A stretch of 64,000 nt of DNA from Acheta domesticus. Lineage: Eukaryota > Arthropoda > Insecta > Orthoptera > Gryllidae. Every line of letters starts with the position of its first letter. Within the stretch, counting starts at the first letter, position 1. The stretch is taken from the NCBI GenBank assembly GCA_031308135.1, contig JAHLJT010000631.1, forward strand, positions 218,827,536 to 218,891,535, written 5' to 3'. Shown here one piece after another: positions 24,901 through 36,894 of the stretch. The position numbers and the translations under genes are program-made. The notes below the pieces were generated by a model. The model did no database searches and was not told where the DNA came from. It was given only the letters and a program-made list of their open reading frames with translations.

Positions 24901-25686
24901 TTGCGACTTCGCATTCCGCCTCTGCCTCTATGGCATTGGGGTTGTGGGAGTGAGAGCCTACGGCAGTGGGGTCGAAACGACAACTCCTGTGCGCGTTGCA
25001 TGTTTTCGACGAATTATGAGCAGTAACTTCAGCAACAAGAATTAAAATGTTCAATTTGAACAAATCAAATTAGTGGTGCTACAACAGCACTTTCGCATTT
25101 TTAAACATTCAGAGAGGTCATAGAAAAGCAGATATACGGTATTTTTATAAGCGTACCTAGCATTATCTGAGAAACAGAATAGAAACGAAAGTCTGTCAAT
25201 AATGAAAGAAATCTTGATTCTCGGCGTCGCAAAAATGAAGGAAATTTCTAGTACAAGTCCTCTTAGTTTCTGTATGACAAAAGAAAAATCTTAGTTAGGC
25301 CAGTAAGCTTTGTTCGGTGATGGGAATACGTCACTTGCCTCTTTTAACCCCAGGCTTGGATGATAATAAAAGAGACTCAAACAAAAAAGACTACTCATCA
25401 CAGCTAGCTGACAAAAATCGGAATAATCTGATCCGAAAATGACAAATACATCCATCCTAAAACAAATCACAACCACGTCTTCCTTAAACCTGAGACTTCA
25501 CGTAGTTTAAAAAAAACGCAATTTGTCTTTCATTCATTAGTCTTCAAACAATGCAATTTGCGGTATGCAATCACTTCTGAAAATTGCACTACTTCGTTTC
25601 TTTCATTGAATATTAATATCAAGTAGCATTCGTTATGACTAACACAAAAACACTCATCGATATTCATCGTTTAACTTTCAACTCTA

Positions 25687-25727
25687 GGCCATAGTATTGG
25701 TAAGTACTACTCGTACTTACCAATACT
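25687..25727. repeat. Hairpin in segment B, second copy (near-perfect)
   Basis: TATTGGTAAGTAC and GTACTTACCAATA form perfect 13-bp arms around a 5-nt loop (tactc). The pairing extends outward to about 19 bp with one mismatch. The first copy has lost perfect pairing. Confidence 0.85.
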
Positions 25728-26075
25728 ACGGCTATTGGCTTGGTGTTCACTTTACCTATAACTTGACCAAGCGGGGTGTAGGACTGGCGATGAGGGCAAT
25801 ACTGCGCTTTGTTTTGCTTCGTTGAGAAAGAGACAGTAGCTATTGGTATACTCAGTGAAACTGCAAACCGAAGTAATGATCTAGACAAAGTCTGAAGTCA
25901 TCAATTCTTATAACGTCATCTTAGGTTCAACAATACCCGTGACAGTTCATTTAAAATCACGGAAAAATGCCTAGGCATTCGATAATTATATTAATAAATA
26001 CTGATAATCATATAAAGAACGTAAGTAGTTTGAGACCGCAAAATTAATCACATATTCCAGGCATACCAGACACAT

Positions 26076-26132
26076 TCTACATGAGTGTATTATATGAAAA
26101 TGAGTGTATTATATGTAATACATGAGTGTATT
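26076..26132. repeat. Short tandem expansion specific to the second copy
   Basis: Three units of ATGAGTGTATTATAT with short spacers replace the single related stretch (attagcgtattacatt) in the first copy near 16,718. This is the largest visible structural difference within segment B. Confidence 0.8.
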
Positions 26133-26501
26133 ATATTATTCGATTTAATGAAAAACAACCAGGAATTGTTTTGTTGGACTTCCAGATTCCCATAAAATAC
26201 AACGTAATGGAGATGTGTTTCAAATCGTTAATGAGTGATCAAATTATTAAATGCTTTCTGTGTGATTAACGTAATGTTTCTACGAAAAATTATCTGAAGA
26301 AAAACTAATTGAGTTGATTAATTAGAATTACGTAATATGTTAGACCAAAATGTTTAATTACCTTGGAACATAAACATGAATGCACCAGACTATACCGCCC
26401 CGGCGCTTAAGCGCGACACAGCTGTCGCCGTTGTTAGTTCTCAGATGTGCCGTTCCCTCTTCAGTCGTACACTTCGCTTGGTTGGGTTCTACTGAAGAAA
26501 T

Positions 26502-26655
26502 CTATTTATTTGCTTATTATTTACTTATTTGCTAATTATTTACTTATTTGCTTATTATTTACTTATTTGCTTATTATTTACTTATTTGTTTATTTATTTA
26601 TTTACTTACTTATGTACTTATTTACTTACTCACTTATTTATTTATTAATTCTTAA
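26502..26655. repeat. AT-rich minisatellite, 20-bp unit
   Basis: Four units of TTTGCTTATTATTTACTTAT (one with tta for tta/gct variants) grade into irregular TTTA/CTTA tetranucleotide repeats. Frames through it encode only Leu, Tyr and Phe and are compositional. Confidence 0.92.
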
Positions 26656-28540
26656 CCTCCTCAAAGCCTTCGCAAAGCATGCCATTCGCCTGCACCGGCC
26701 CGTGCGCCCACAGCGTCGAGTAGGAGCGCCCGCCGCGCCCGGCGGCTTCGCGTTGCTTGATCCCCGCTCATCCTGAGGTTAAGGCGACGCCTGCGTTCAG
26801 ACGCCATTCCGCGCTCCTCATGGCTGCCAACCGAGGCTTACAAAAGGCCGAGAAATCCCACGATTTACTTTCTATCAAGAGCCATCGGATTTCGGCGCGT
26901 AGATCCCTGAGATTTCCAAGGAGATCGCCGAGTGTTGGGGATTTGCAGTAAAGAAGAAAAGGCGACGGCGGGAGAGAAATGTTAAGAGTGTTAGAGCGAT
27001 CAGATCATAGTTTTTTTGTTTTCTACTGGGAATTAGTTTTCTTTGTGTATCAGATTTTATGCGAGTATTCACAATTAGCGATCAGAGTATACACAATTAG
27101 CGAGCATCACTTGTTGCTTCTATATTATTCTTTCAGAGCTCAGACTCATGCCATTAACCCGAGAACAAATATCTTTCCAATTTTATGTATTTTTAGTTAT
27201 CTTCCCATATGTCATTCTACGTTACTCAAATAATACAAAAATGTGTCAGGTAATTATTTGAATTAGCGTATTAGGAGAGATGTCGCAGAATTATAAACGT
27301 AATCACATAATATTTGTTTGGAATTATTTTATACAATGTTTTATGTGGAACTTAATATTAAATTGTAGAATATTTTATTCTATAAACTAAAATTCTGAAA
27401 ATTATGACGAATTTTAAAATTAACCAAATTTGATACACGTGGGGGAAAAGTGAGTAAATTCGATAATAATTGGAGAAAACGTTGTACGGTTTATCCGATC
27501 TAGAATGCTCTCAAAGCGAGCAACTTTTGAGGGATGTTACATCGACATTTCTTGATGCTTCATTCAAATTCTTCCGCATGCGTGGCACGTTCGTGAACTT
27601 CCTCGTGCCGGAGACCGCGATCAACTGTTCGCTCTCTGCGGCCGCTGCGGGGCCCCGATAGGAGAGAGCAAGACGGCTGCCGCCGCGCTACGAGTTCGCA
27701 AGTTCCGACAGGTTGTGACATGGGTCGGCTGTCGAACGTCGTGTCGACGACTCCAAGTGCTCTGCCAGCCAAAAGCGCCCCTGGGAAGGAACATCGAATG
27801 CAGGATTGAGTGGCGACGTTTTCGTTTTGGAGGATGCTGCTATCTAGATGGACGTAGTATTTCCACGAAATGAATGTGTAGTAAAGCGGTGGAAATAAGA
27901 CAACGGTGGGGCGTTATGACAGGCTCAATAAAATAGGAAAGTGTACACTAATTGTAGTTTGTGAAAAGAGAGATAAAAGCATCAATTATTTTACGTTTTT
28001 AAGATTTGTTACTTAAGAGTTTGTTAATACATTTAGTGCACTAACGTAATGCTGGGCATTCAGAAATACCAAGTAGCGCAGTAAAAATTTATACCGAGTG
28101 TGAAAAAATGTAACAAATTAGTATCTTCAGTAAATGCTGGTTAAAAGTTTTCGACCTCAATGTTAAATTGATCCGAAATAGATTTATTTGACTTGTACGA
28201 AACAGACTTTACTACATGTACAGCTGTTTTCTTAAGGCACACTCGCCTTAATTTCCCCTGTTTGAATCTAGATACGAATATTTCGTCGTGGAATAAAATG
28301 AGAGATTCAAATCGCAAATCGCGAGGTCGACATATGCGGCTCGACCTATCGCGAGCTCCGCACCGCTCCGCTGTATCGTTTCCGCCGCGTCGTCCTACCG
28401 CTTATCTGCGGGCCCGCACAGTGGGCCGAAATAGCGCAAAAACACCCTTTTAGACAGGAACTAATAAAAGCGATTCTTTTAGGGCATGCCTAACGTGCTA
28501 AAAGTTTAATTTTTAGCGCTAGTGCTACATACGATACTGA
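26656..28540. other. Mixed-composition interval, no gene recognised
   Basis: GC-rich patches occur at 26,690-26,790 and 27,580-27,760, and AT-rich DNA lies between them. No transposon protein, splice-consistent exon series or RNA gene could be supported. Short frames here, such as 27,470-27,661, have no recognisable domain. Confidence 0.45.
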
Positions 28541-28544
28541 AGAT

Positions 28545-28815
28545 ACATGTATGTACTTGGCACGACAGACCGTTATGGGCCAGGGCTACCAGCAGCCTGG
28601 CCTCGCGGTCAGGATTAAGGGTACGGAGGTTAGCACGTAGACATCCCTAAGCTCAACCTGAGAAGTGAGCTTTCTCATCGACACATAGCAACATATACTG
28701 CGACATTGTAAGGAAAGCGCACACTGTAATTTTGCCCGACCGTGAATCGAACCAGGGGTCGCGTCATGGAAACGAGCAAGCTGACCAATGAGTTCGTGAG
28801 GCCGACGATACTCAA
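28545..28815 (-). mobile_element. tRNA-derived SINE
   Basis: On the minus strand an A-box-like GAACTCATTGG (near 28,790) is followed by the B box GGTTCGATTC (about 28,746-28,755). The spacing and flanking gacgcgacccc are tRNA-like. A body of about 200 bp with no coding potential runs on to about 28,545. The end points are approximate because no A tail or target-site duplication was resolved. Confidence 0.6.
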
Positions 28816-30401
28816 GTGATCAGATAAATTTGGGAATGCAATAAAGAAGACAAAATACTTTTGTATGACTACATCAGCTACTGCTGATTATAATGTGTTA
28901 AGTGATTTGGATTCTTGAATTAAAATAAGACGAAAATCAGTAAGGCCAATAGTGTAACGAAACACGTGGTAAACGTGATTTTATATTGCTCAAAGGATTG
29001 TAGCGGCAAGGCTTGCCGGCCTCATTTCCTACTAGCAAAATAATATGTCAATTTTACCACTCTTAGCACAAATAATTATTTTGTTGTGGGATCCAATAAA
29101 AAATTAGACACATCATTTAATAAAAAAGTTCATCTTGAAATAAAAATAGTGCAACACAAAATGAAGTAGTCTCCTTTCATTGCATGCTTTATATTTGTTC
29201 ACACTGCAAGTTATTTTTCATGATGGGCTGTTCCACCCAACGTATCAAAATGTTTCCTATTTTTTGTGGAATGAAGTATGCTAAATGTATACTTTAAAGG
29301 GTCCTTTTTGTGTATAATTTTAAAAATTGATTTCTGAGTATTATTTTACCCCTCTTTTAAACATTATGGCCAAGAGATGGAAATTATTTTTGTAATTGCG
29401 CAAAATTGATTTATCACCAACAGTTGTCAACCTGATGTTGCAACGCATTAATTATCTCCCTGATTTTTTTTAAAATTGCACTTTGAGGAATATATATTTC
29501 GAGCCTTGAATACCTAAACTGCCATTAGGTTCAGAGTGTTCTCGTCTACGTTTGATGAACGGAAATTGTGATGATGGCTCCTGCGAAGGGTTTGCTGTGT
29601 CACCGACACCTGTGCCCAGGGGTTTTCCACGATTCACCTAACAATAAATTCGTGACTGTCATTGTTACTGAGGTAAGTTAGCAGATTATCTAGAATAGAT
29701 ACCGCTAGATTCAAAAGTAGTTTCTGGATGAAACTTTTGATATGCCCTTTTAATTGTAAGTGCATGATAGAAGTTAATAGATGAAGGAACGAGTTTGATA
29801 TTTTCCTTTAATTTAAAGCAAAAACGGGAGTCTAAAACTGCTTGTACAACAAACATTCACAATTATGATTAAACTTCAGAGATAATCCTGTTTTCATGAG
29901 AATTCTCAAACCTCATCACTTCCATATGTTTACTCTTCGGATCGGTAGTTTTCAGTGTTTTTTCCTATCAATACCAGGGAATGCCAGAGCAGTACCCTTA
30001 ACAAACGAATCACGCATCGCGAACGAGTTTTCCTTTCTCAACCTTCACTCTTCTCACATTACACAAGCAAAATTAAACGTGGATGCACATCATACTACGC
30101 ATGCCCTTAGACTCGTCGGGAGCTTACATGGCCGGCTGGCGGAGATACCTAGGGCTCTACGACTTAACGCGGCATGTATATTAACGCGGGACTTCATGCT
30201 CCAGGGGAAAGATACACCGCCATCTCCCTGGGGTAGAACAAGTACTACTTTAACGGGACAGGACTAATAACTTTTATAGTCGATGCGCTCGGAGTAAGTA
30301 TCCACTAACTCCTCATGTCAAAAACTTCTCATTGTCAATAACAAGCGTAGTCAGAATAGTGAAGTAAGTCAGTGAACTAATGAAGTTGAATATGGAAAGT
30401 G
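28816..30401. other. AT-rich interval, no gene recognised
   Basis: No transposon protein or repeat was seen. A 123-codon frame at 29,896-30,267 has no known motif and lacks supporting context. Confidence 0.45.
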
Positions 30402-30714
30402 TAGAGGAAGGTCGGGTGATATCGGACAGCGGGTGGCATCGGAAAAAAAGTAGTTTAGGGAACTGGGCACTGGTGGTAGCACGTGCTGCACTGTCAGTGT
30501 GTTCCTGGACACGAATTAGCTTTGCATACGCCGTATGAGGTGAGTACATCAATCAGTTTGGATATAGTGACACGCATTACGTTTTTTTCATGCTGACCGG
30601 TGTACGAAGATAACTTTGGAGTTATGAAACTTTTCTTAGGATCATTTTAAATACATTCTACTGTGACTAGCATGTTTACTTAGGTGTGTTTGTTACGTTA
30701 CAGCAGTACAGCAT

Positions 30715-30728
30715 TGTTTGTACAATTT
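30715..30728. other. Left target-site duplication of the I element
   Basis: TGTTTGTACAATTT here is identical to 38,344-38,357. It adjoins the A-rich 3' end of the minus-strand element. Confidence 0.88.
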
Positions 30729-31275
30729 TTTTTTAAATTTATTTATTTATTGTCGCATCAACTACATGGTCATTAGCGACAGGTGTAAGGTTACAATTGT
30801 TTACATTGTAATACAAGGATACACAGTTTGTTGTATATACAGTTTAGATTCCAGAAAATTCAATGAGGATACAACACAAAATTATACAATAGAAAATATA
30901 CCACGAAAACAAAAAATGCAATACAAAATACATAAATGCAATAGCACCTTCTGGTGCAGGGAAAAGGGTTTTCATTATTTGTTGTGTTATTGGTTTCTTT
31001 TTGTTTCATTGTACTTCCCATAATAGACTTTTCCTGGGTTGGAATTCCTTGAGATTTGGTGCATTTAATACTTTTAATACACATACTCTTATTTGGACTC
31101 TTAACATATTTATTTGGTAAATAGACTTGTTCACTCGGCAGACAATGTATTGCATCACCAAGATATAAAACATATTATGTTGAACAGTTTGCAAACTTCA
31201 ATATGTACATACATTTAAATATTGTTACGCTAAACACGTATACATAAGTGTACATCCATATTTGCATATATATAT

Positions 31276-32860
31276 TGAGACGAAATGGACGAAGTCCAGT
31301 CGTCCCGTGATAAATCCGTGCTGTATCCGCACGCCATAAGAGCCCATGCAATTTGAAAACCGCGCGCCGTCGACGTCAGAGAGTGACGCAGGCGACAGCT
31401 ATTTTCAAGATAAGCGACCGGAACGACGGTTACCAATAAGAGGAAGGCAGATAAACCCACACTAGCCATTGGCCGGTGCAGGTCACGCCAGGGGAGGATG
31501 GAAAAGGCATCCTGGCAATCTGCATAGGGAAAGAGTCTCGTAAAAATTTACGACGAAGCAAGACGTATGCCAGGAGTATCGTAAGAATTTCTGACGAAGC
31601 AAGACGTACGCTAGTACTCTCGTAACAATTTCCGACGGGGCTAGACGTATCCTCGTAAGAAGTTTCCAACGGAACAAGATGTCTGAAAGTGTGCGGGAGT
31701 AAAGCTACGCGGACCGGATTTCGAGAGAGTTATTCAATGAACTATTAATCGAAGTTAATTCGTGAGGAAGATTCCGGAGAGGACAGGAATTTCGGACTGC
31801 GAGACTGGAGTTGTGCCTCACCGGGAAGTTACATAATTCCCGAGGCAGCAAAAGCGTGAAAGCAGACGCCCCACGCCACTGCCTTGTCACCCAGGCTGCC
31901 GAAAACTAGTCGCCCGACACCGGAAAGCCTTCGAAGAAACATGAATTGCAAAGACTAACGGCGTCCAAATTCTTTGAATTTACAAGTAATTTGCACGTGG
32001 GGGAGAAGAAAGAAGACTGGAGGTGCATCCGAGAAGCTGGTCCGGAACGCGGAATCCTGCGAGGACGAGAGGCGCTACGGGACAACTCGCCGTTTGCATC
32101 GCAAGGTCGCCAGCAGCAACGCCGTTCCCTGCAAGCGCGCCGGGAGCCCATCCCTCCGCGCAGCTGCGAAACCGGCGAGGTCATCCACCCCGCCCGTCCC
32201 GACTGCTAGTAGGCGAGCTGACGCCCGCCGGAACGCGAGAGAGGGGAGGTTGGTAGAGGTATTTCGTCGCCCTATGAAGAACGAGCGTGAGTACCCGTAA
32301 AATCACATACATTGACGCAAAGGTAGAAACTGTTAATAATTCAGGAGAGACTAATACAGACAATTTTGGGTTTGAAATTAGTTTTTTATTCAAAGTGTTA
32401 TTGTAAATGTGATTCAATGTGGAAGGCGATGCTTACTGCCACCCAAATCAGAGTAATGATTAATTTTCTAAGGTAGTAGTCAGATAGCTCCAGCTGGAGG
32501 CAGGATTTGTAGAATTAATTTGCATGTAATGTGTATAGTCAGCACGCGGCGAAGCGGTGGTTTGCCCGCGGCGAATTGTAAATTGTGTATAGCTTATTTC
32601 AGTCAATGAAGGAAATTTCTAAGAACTTGTGAACTGTGTTATCCCCTTGTCACTAACCAATTAGGATTTCCTGGGGGGGAGAATCCTTGAAAACAATTGA
32701 TAACCAACCGGCAGGGCCTGGCGACGGAGCGGCGACAGGAGCGCCGCACAGTCCCGGTGACACCCACGCCAGAAACACTTCTCGTGGGGTACAAACGCCC
32801 TGACCCGACGAAGGTTGATTAATGCCGGCACGTCGCAAAGACACGACGTGTTCCGTCGCA
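31276..32860. mobile_element. 1,585-bp insertion in the (TA)n tract, possible solo LTR
   Basis: Sequence on either side continues the 3' UTR of the I element, so this block is a later insertion. It starts TGAGACGAAATGG and ends TTCCGTCGCA, the TG...CA ends typical of LTRs. Short flanking ATAT sequences could be the target-site duplication but cannot be distinguished from the (TA)n context. It is GC-rich, has no retroviral-type protein, and contains a four-copy 41-bp repeat. Without a partner LTR the class is uncertain. A retroposon with an (AT)n tail and a 13-bp duplication (ATATATATATTGA at 31,266 and 32,869) is an alternative. Confidence 0.5.
31538..31688. repeat. Four degenerate 33-41-bp tandem units
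   Basis: Units begin TCGTAAnAATTTnCGACG at 31,538, 31,579, 31,620 and 31,653, each followed by an aagcaagacgta variant. They lie inside the 1.6-kb insertion and could be promoter or enhancer repeats of that element. Confidence 0.75.
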
Positions 32861-32909
32861 ATATATATATATATATATTGATTGCTCCTTGTTGTATACA
32901 CTATTCCAT

Positions 32910-35900
32910 TTATATTTCATCAGAAAGTTTGGTATATTTGCAAAATTCTATAATTTTTTTTTGGTATGTAGGGGAGTCAAGGATTGAATCGAAGTTCGTT
33001 CCTTGCAGATATTTTTGTCTTTCTTGTGAGAATTGGGGGCATTCGACAATTAGGTGTTGTATGGTGTTTGGGATGCTGCAGATAGGGCAAATGGGAAGAG
33101 TATTCTTAGTTAACAGATGAAGGTGGCTTAGTTTACAGTGGCCTGTTCTTATTCTTGATATGATGACTTGCTCTCTCCTGCTTAATTTGCTGTTGAGTTT
33201 AAGGTTGTTGACATGCTCGATTTTCTTATGAAGGATACTGGATTTTTGATCTCTCCATATTTTGTCCCATTTTTCAAAAGATATTTTGTTAATATGTCCT
33301 TAAATCGTCAATTGTGTTGGATATGGTCAATACACTGTTTGAGTCTCCAACTGCCCTATCATTGTCGGGGCATATACTGTTGTCATCTATTGTTTCTTCT
33401 GTTTGGATCGTTTCTATTGTGATGGATTTCCCTGATTTGGTGATGTTGTAGTATAATTCTTGTATGTTAATAGCCATTTCAGTTTTGAGATTTCTTTTAG
33501 ATATAGTGTGTATGATACCGGGAGATTTTATGTAAATTATAAATTGGCTGCGGTTTGTTTGGTTAGCCAATTTGAATGCTAACATTAGTGAGCACATATC
33601 TGCAGTGATCTTACTGCAGAAAGAGTGAAGTTGATGTTTAATTTTGGTTTCCTGCATAGAGATAACTGAATAGGTTTCGTTTTCATTTTTTATTCCGTAG
33701 GTATATATACGGAGAGGGTTGTAATTTCCACTGGTGGGTTCAGCAGGTTGTAGATTCCGGGCTTTTGTTGTTTGGTTTGGTTCCTCGGCAGAAGTTGAAG
33801 CTGATTTGGTTAGTATTTCTGGTATTGTCCACGGAGGAATATTGTGTATTCCTGTCTTTTCTGTTGGTGTTATCTGGAAGCCTATTTCTTGCATAAGTGT
33901 TTTAATTTTGCATATAGGGGAATGTATCTTGACTTTTCTTTGTATTCAGCTTGAATCACTGGATAAACATCGTGAAGTATTATTGGGTTGATTGAAGCAG
34001 CAGCATTGATGGCATATTTCAACATTAATGTATTTCTGCGATGTGCTAGATTTGGTTCGTTGGATTCAATTAGGATGCTTCCGATGGGGCTTGTGCGGTA
34101 GCAACCGGTACTGATTCTTAGGCCTTGGTTGTGTATAACTTTTAGTTTCTTGAGGTCGTTCCATCGGGCAGAATCATAAATTACAGATCCATAATCTAAT
34201 TTAGCTCTTACTGTGGTTTTATACGTTAGTAATAACAGATTTTTATCTGCGCCCCAGTTGTTGTGTGAAAGGCATTTTAGTATGTTGAGCCTTTTTTTAC
34301 GTTCGTCTGACAAGATCTGTATGTGACTTTTCCACGACATTTTTGCGTCAAAATGCATTCCCAATATTTTTGTTCTCTCTATGTACTTCAGATTGTGATC
34401 GCCGAGCCTAAGTGTAGGCACATTCTCTTCATTGTGCTTGGCGAATAGTATGCATTCTGTTTTTTGGGCCGAGAATTTGAATCCTGTTCTTTGGGTCCAT
34501 TCATGGAGTCTGTTTAAGGAAGCTTGCATGATTTGTTGGCTTGAGGAGATAGATTTGCCTTTGCAGAAGACGGTGATTTCATCTGCATATTTTCTTGTAA
34601 ACACAGGAGCTTCGATATTTGTGTCTACATCGTTAATTGCAAGAAGAAAGAGTGTGACGCTCAATACGGATCCTTGGGTACTCCGTTTTCTATCTTCATT
34701 TCTTCAGAGAGGCAGCCGTTGATCTCACTTGTATAGGCCTGTCTTTCATTAGACTTTTGATAAATTGAAACATATGTCCTCCGATTCCAATCTGCTGTAA
34801 TTTTCTTAGAATTCCGTGAATCCATACCATGTCGTAAGCTTTTTCAATGTCTAAGTTGATGGCTAGAACATGTTGGTTGTTTGAGAATGCTTCTTGTATA
34901 TGCGTGTGTATGCTTATCAGGTGAGCTAAGGTTGAGTGGTTTGATCTGAAGCCAAATTGGTTATTGGATACAATTTTTTGAAAGTCGAGAAACCACCTGA
35001 GTCGTAAGTTAATTATTTTTTCAAAAATTTTGCACATGTTGCACGTTAATGCGATAGGTCTGTAATTTTCACTTTTTGATCTGTCCTTGCCAGGTTTGGG
35101 TATTGGAACTACTATTGCAGTTTTCCATACTTTAGGAAATATGTTCTTAGTCCAGATTAAGTTTTATATTTTCAGAAGGGCTTCAATTCCCTCTGTGGGT
35201 AATTATTTAATGAGTATATTGGGGATTCCATCGGGGCCTGGCGATGAATTTTTGGTACTGTCAATAGTTGAAGTGAGTTCCTTTAGGGAGATGGGGTTGT
35301 TTAAATGATATTGAGAACCGGTGTCTTGATTGCTGTTAAATGCAATCTCTTCTTTTTCTTCTTCTGCTTTATACTGAAGAAAATCAGCAGTATAATTTTG
35401 AGAGCTGGAATTTTTTGTAAATTTATCGGCCAATGTGTTTACGATGCAGTAAGGCTCTGTAATCGTTTTGTTGTCATTCTGTAGGAATGGAATTGAATTG
35501 TACAATTTGCTTCCTTTTATGGCATTAATCTTATTCCAGGAGTCTTTGATGTTGTTTGATGCTGAAATAGATGATACAAAGACAGTCCAAGATTTAGCTT
35601 TGCTTTCTTTGATGATCGTTCTTGCCTTCGCTCTCATTTTTTTGTACTCAATCTTGTTTTCTAAGATGTTGTGTTTTTTGTACTTGTTAAAAGCTCTTTT
35701 GGATGTTTTTATTGCGTCACCGCATTCGTCGTTCCACCAGGGAACTGATCTTGTCTTATTTGTAGGCCTGGTGTATTTAATGGATTCATATGTAGCTATT
35801 GTTATAACATTTGAGAAGGTCTGAATGATACGGTCGATATCGTCGTTTTCATCAAATATATCTTGCTGATTTAAGAGCTTGCTGATACATTTTTTGTATT

Positions 35901-36642
35901 GTTCCCAATTTGCTATGTCGTAATTCCATTTGAGAGATCGTGCAAAGCTGTCAGGAATACTGTGGGGACAGTCCACATACAGGAGTATTGGGAAGTGATC
36001 ACTGTCGTGTAGCTGTTCGAGAACACCCCAGTTGCATTTTGGGGCAATTGCAGTGGAACATAAGGTAAGGTCTATTGCACTAAGACGTCCGTTGCTCATG
36101 TTAAAATGAGTGGGTTGTCCGTTGTTCAAGATAATTAGGTCCTCTTCATCAATAATATTTTCCATCTGGCGTCCTCTTGTGTCGGATTTGTTTGATCCCC
36201 ATATTGTGTTATGGCTGTTGAAGTCGCCAAGTAAGATAAAAGGTTTTGGAAGTTGTTTAATCAAATCTTTAATTTCATTAGCATCGAGAGATTGGCTATT
36301 GGGAAGGTAAATATTACATACACTGATTGTCGCTGGGGCTTGGATTTTAATAGCTACAGCTTCAATCTCTGTTTGTATGTCAATTTGTTCTGCAGGCAAG
36401 TATTCTTTTGCAAAAATTGCAACACCACCGCTAGCTATATTGGAGTAGTGACGGTTTTTATTGTAGCATTTGAAACCTTTTAATTTACCTTTGCTGTTTG
36501 CCTTGAAGTTAGTTTCCTGAATGCAGATTATTTCGGGCTTGTGATTTTGGCATAGTAATTGTAGCATTTCATATCTTGTGTAGAAACCATTTGCATTCCA
36601 TTGTAGAATGTTCATTTCAGCTTTGAGAAAGGTTAGGTTCAT
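32910..36642 (-). pseudogene. I-element ORF2 (endonuclease, reverse transcriptase, RNase H) pseudogene
   Basis: The first 479 codons (36,642-35,203) are open and contain a complete APE endonuclease: LQWNANGFYTR, CIQETNFK, GGVAIFAKE, LLGDFNSHNTIWG, SAIDLTLCS and HDSDHFPI. Two TAA stops follow near 35,200 and 35,150 in an otherwise readable stretch that includes WKTAIVVPIPKPGK and ENYRPIALT. Reverse transcriptase continues with NQFGFRSNHSTLAH and LDIEKAYDMVWIHG (34,850-34,960). A 1-nt loss breaks the QGSVLS box near 34,670. The catalytic box at about 34,590 reads YADE instead of YADD. RNase H (33,700-33,500) is recognisable, but the expected YTDG reads YTYG, AEM reads ADM and the third Asp reads Lys. 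The C-terminus has CPICSIPNTIQHLIVEC, a CxxC...HxxxxC finger. It stops at 32,910. Confidence 0.9.
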
Positions 36643-36894
36643 ATATTTCTGTTGTGGTGGCTACATTTTGTAGTAGCCACCACAACATTCTCTTCATTAT
36701 CTTGTTGGTAAGTCTTTTTGGATTCTTGCTGACAAATATTGGCCGAGTCAAATTTGTTGTATAATGGTTGTGGATACTCAGGTCAACAATGGTGTCCAGT
36801 GGTATTCCTTAGAAGTATCTTCGTTTGTTTGAATTTTATTTAATAATTGCAGGTTGATGTTTATCATGAGGTTTGTATTAAAAAGAATTCAGTG

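Larger units (their letters stand above)
20982..26299. repeat. Duplicated segment B, second copy
   Basis: This copy matches 11,619-16,891 over its whole length and continues beyond 26,299 into sequence that the gap hides in the first copy. It contains the second SINE, the GC island and the complete hairpin at 25,687. A local expansion of atgagtgtattatat units is present here (26,080-26,130) but not in the first copy. From 22,440 to 25,680 there is no gene-like signal. Confidence 0.95.
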
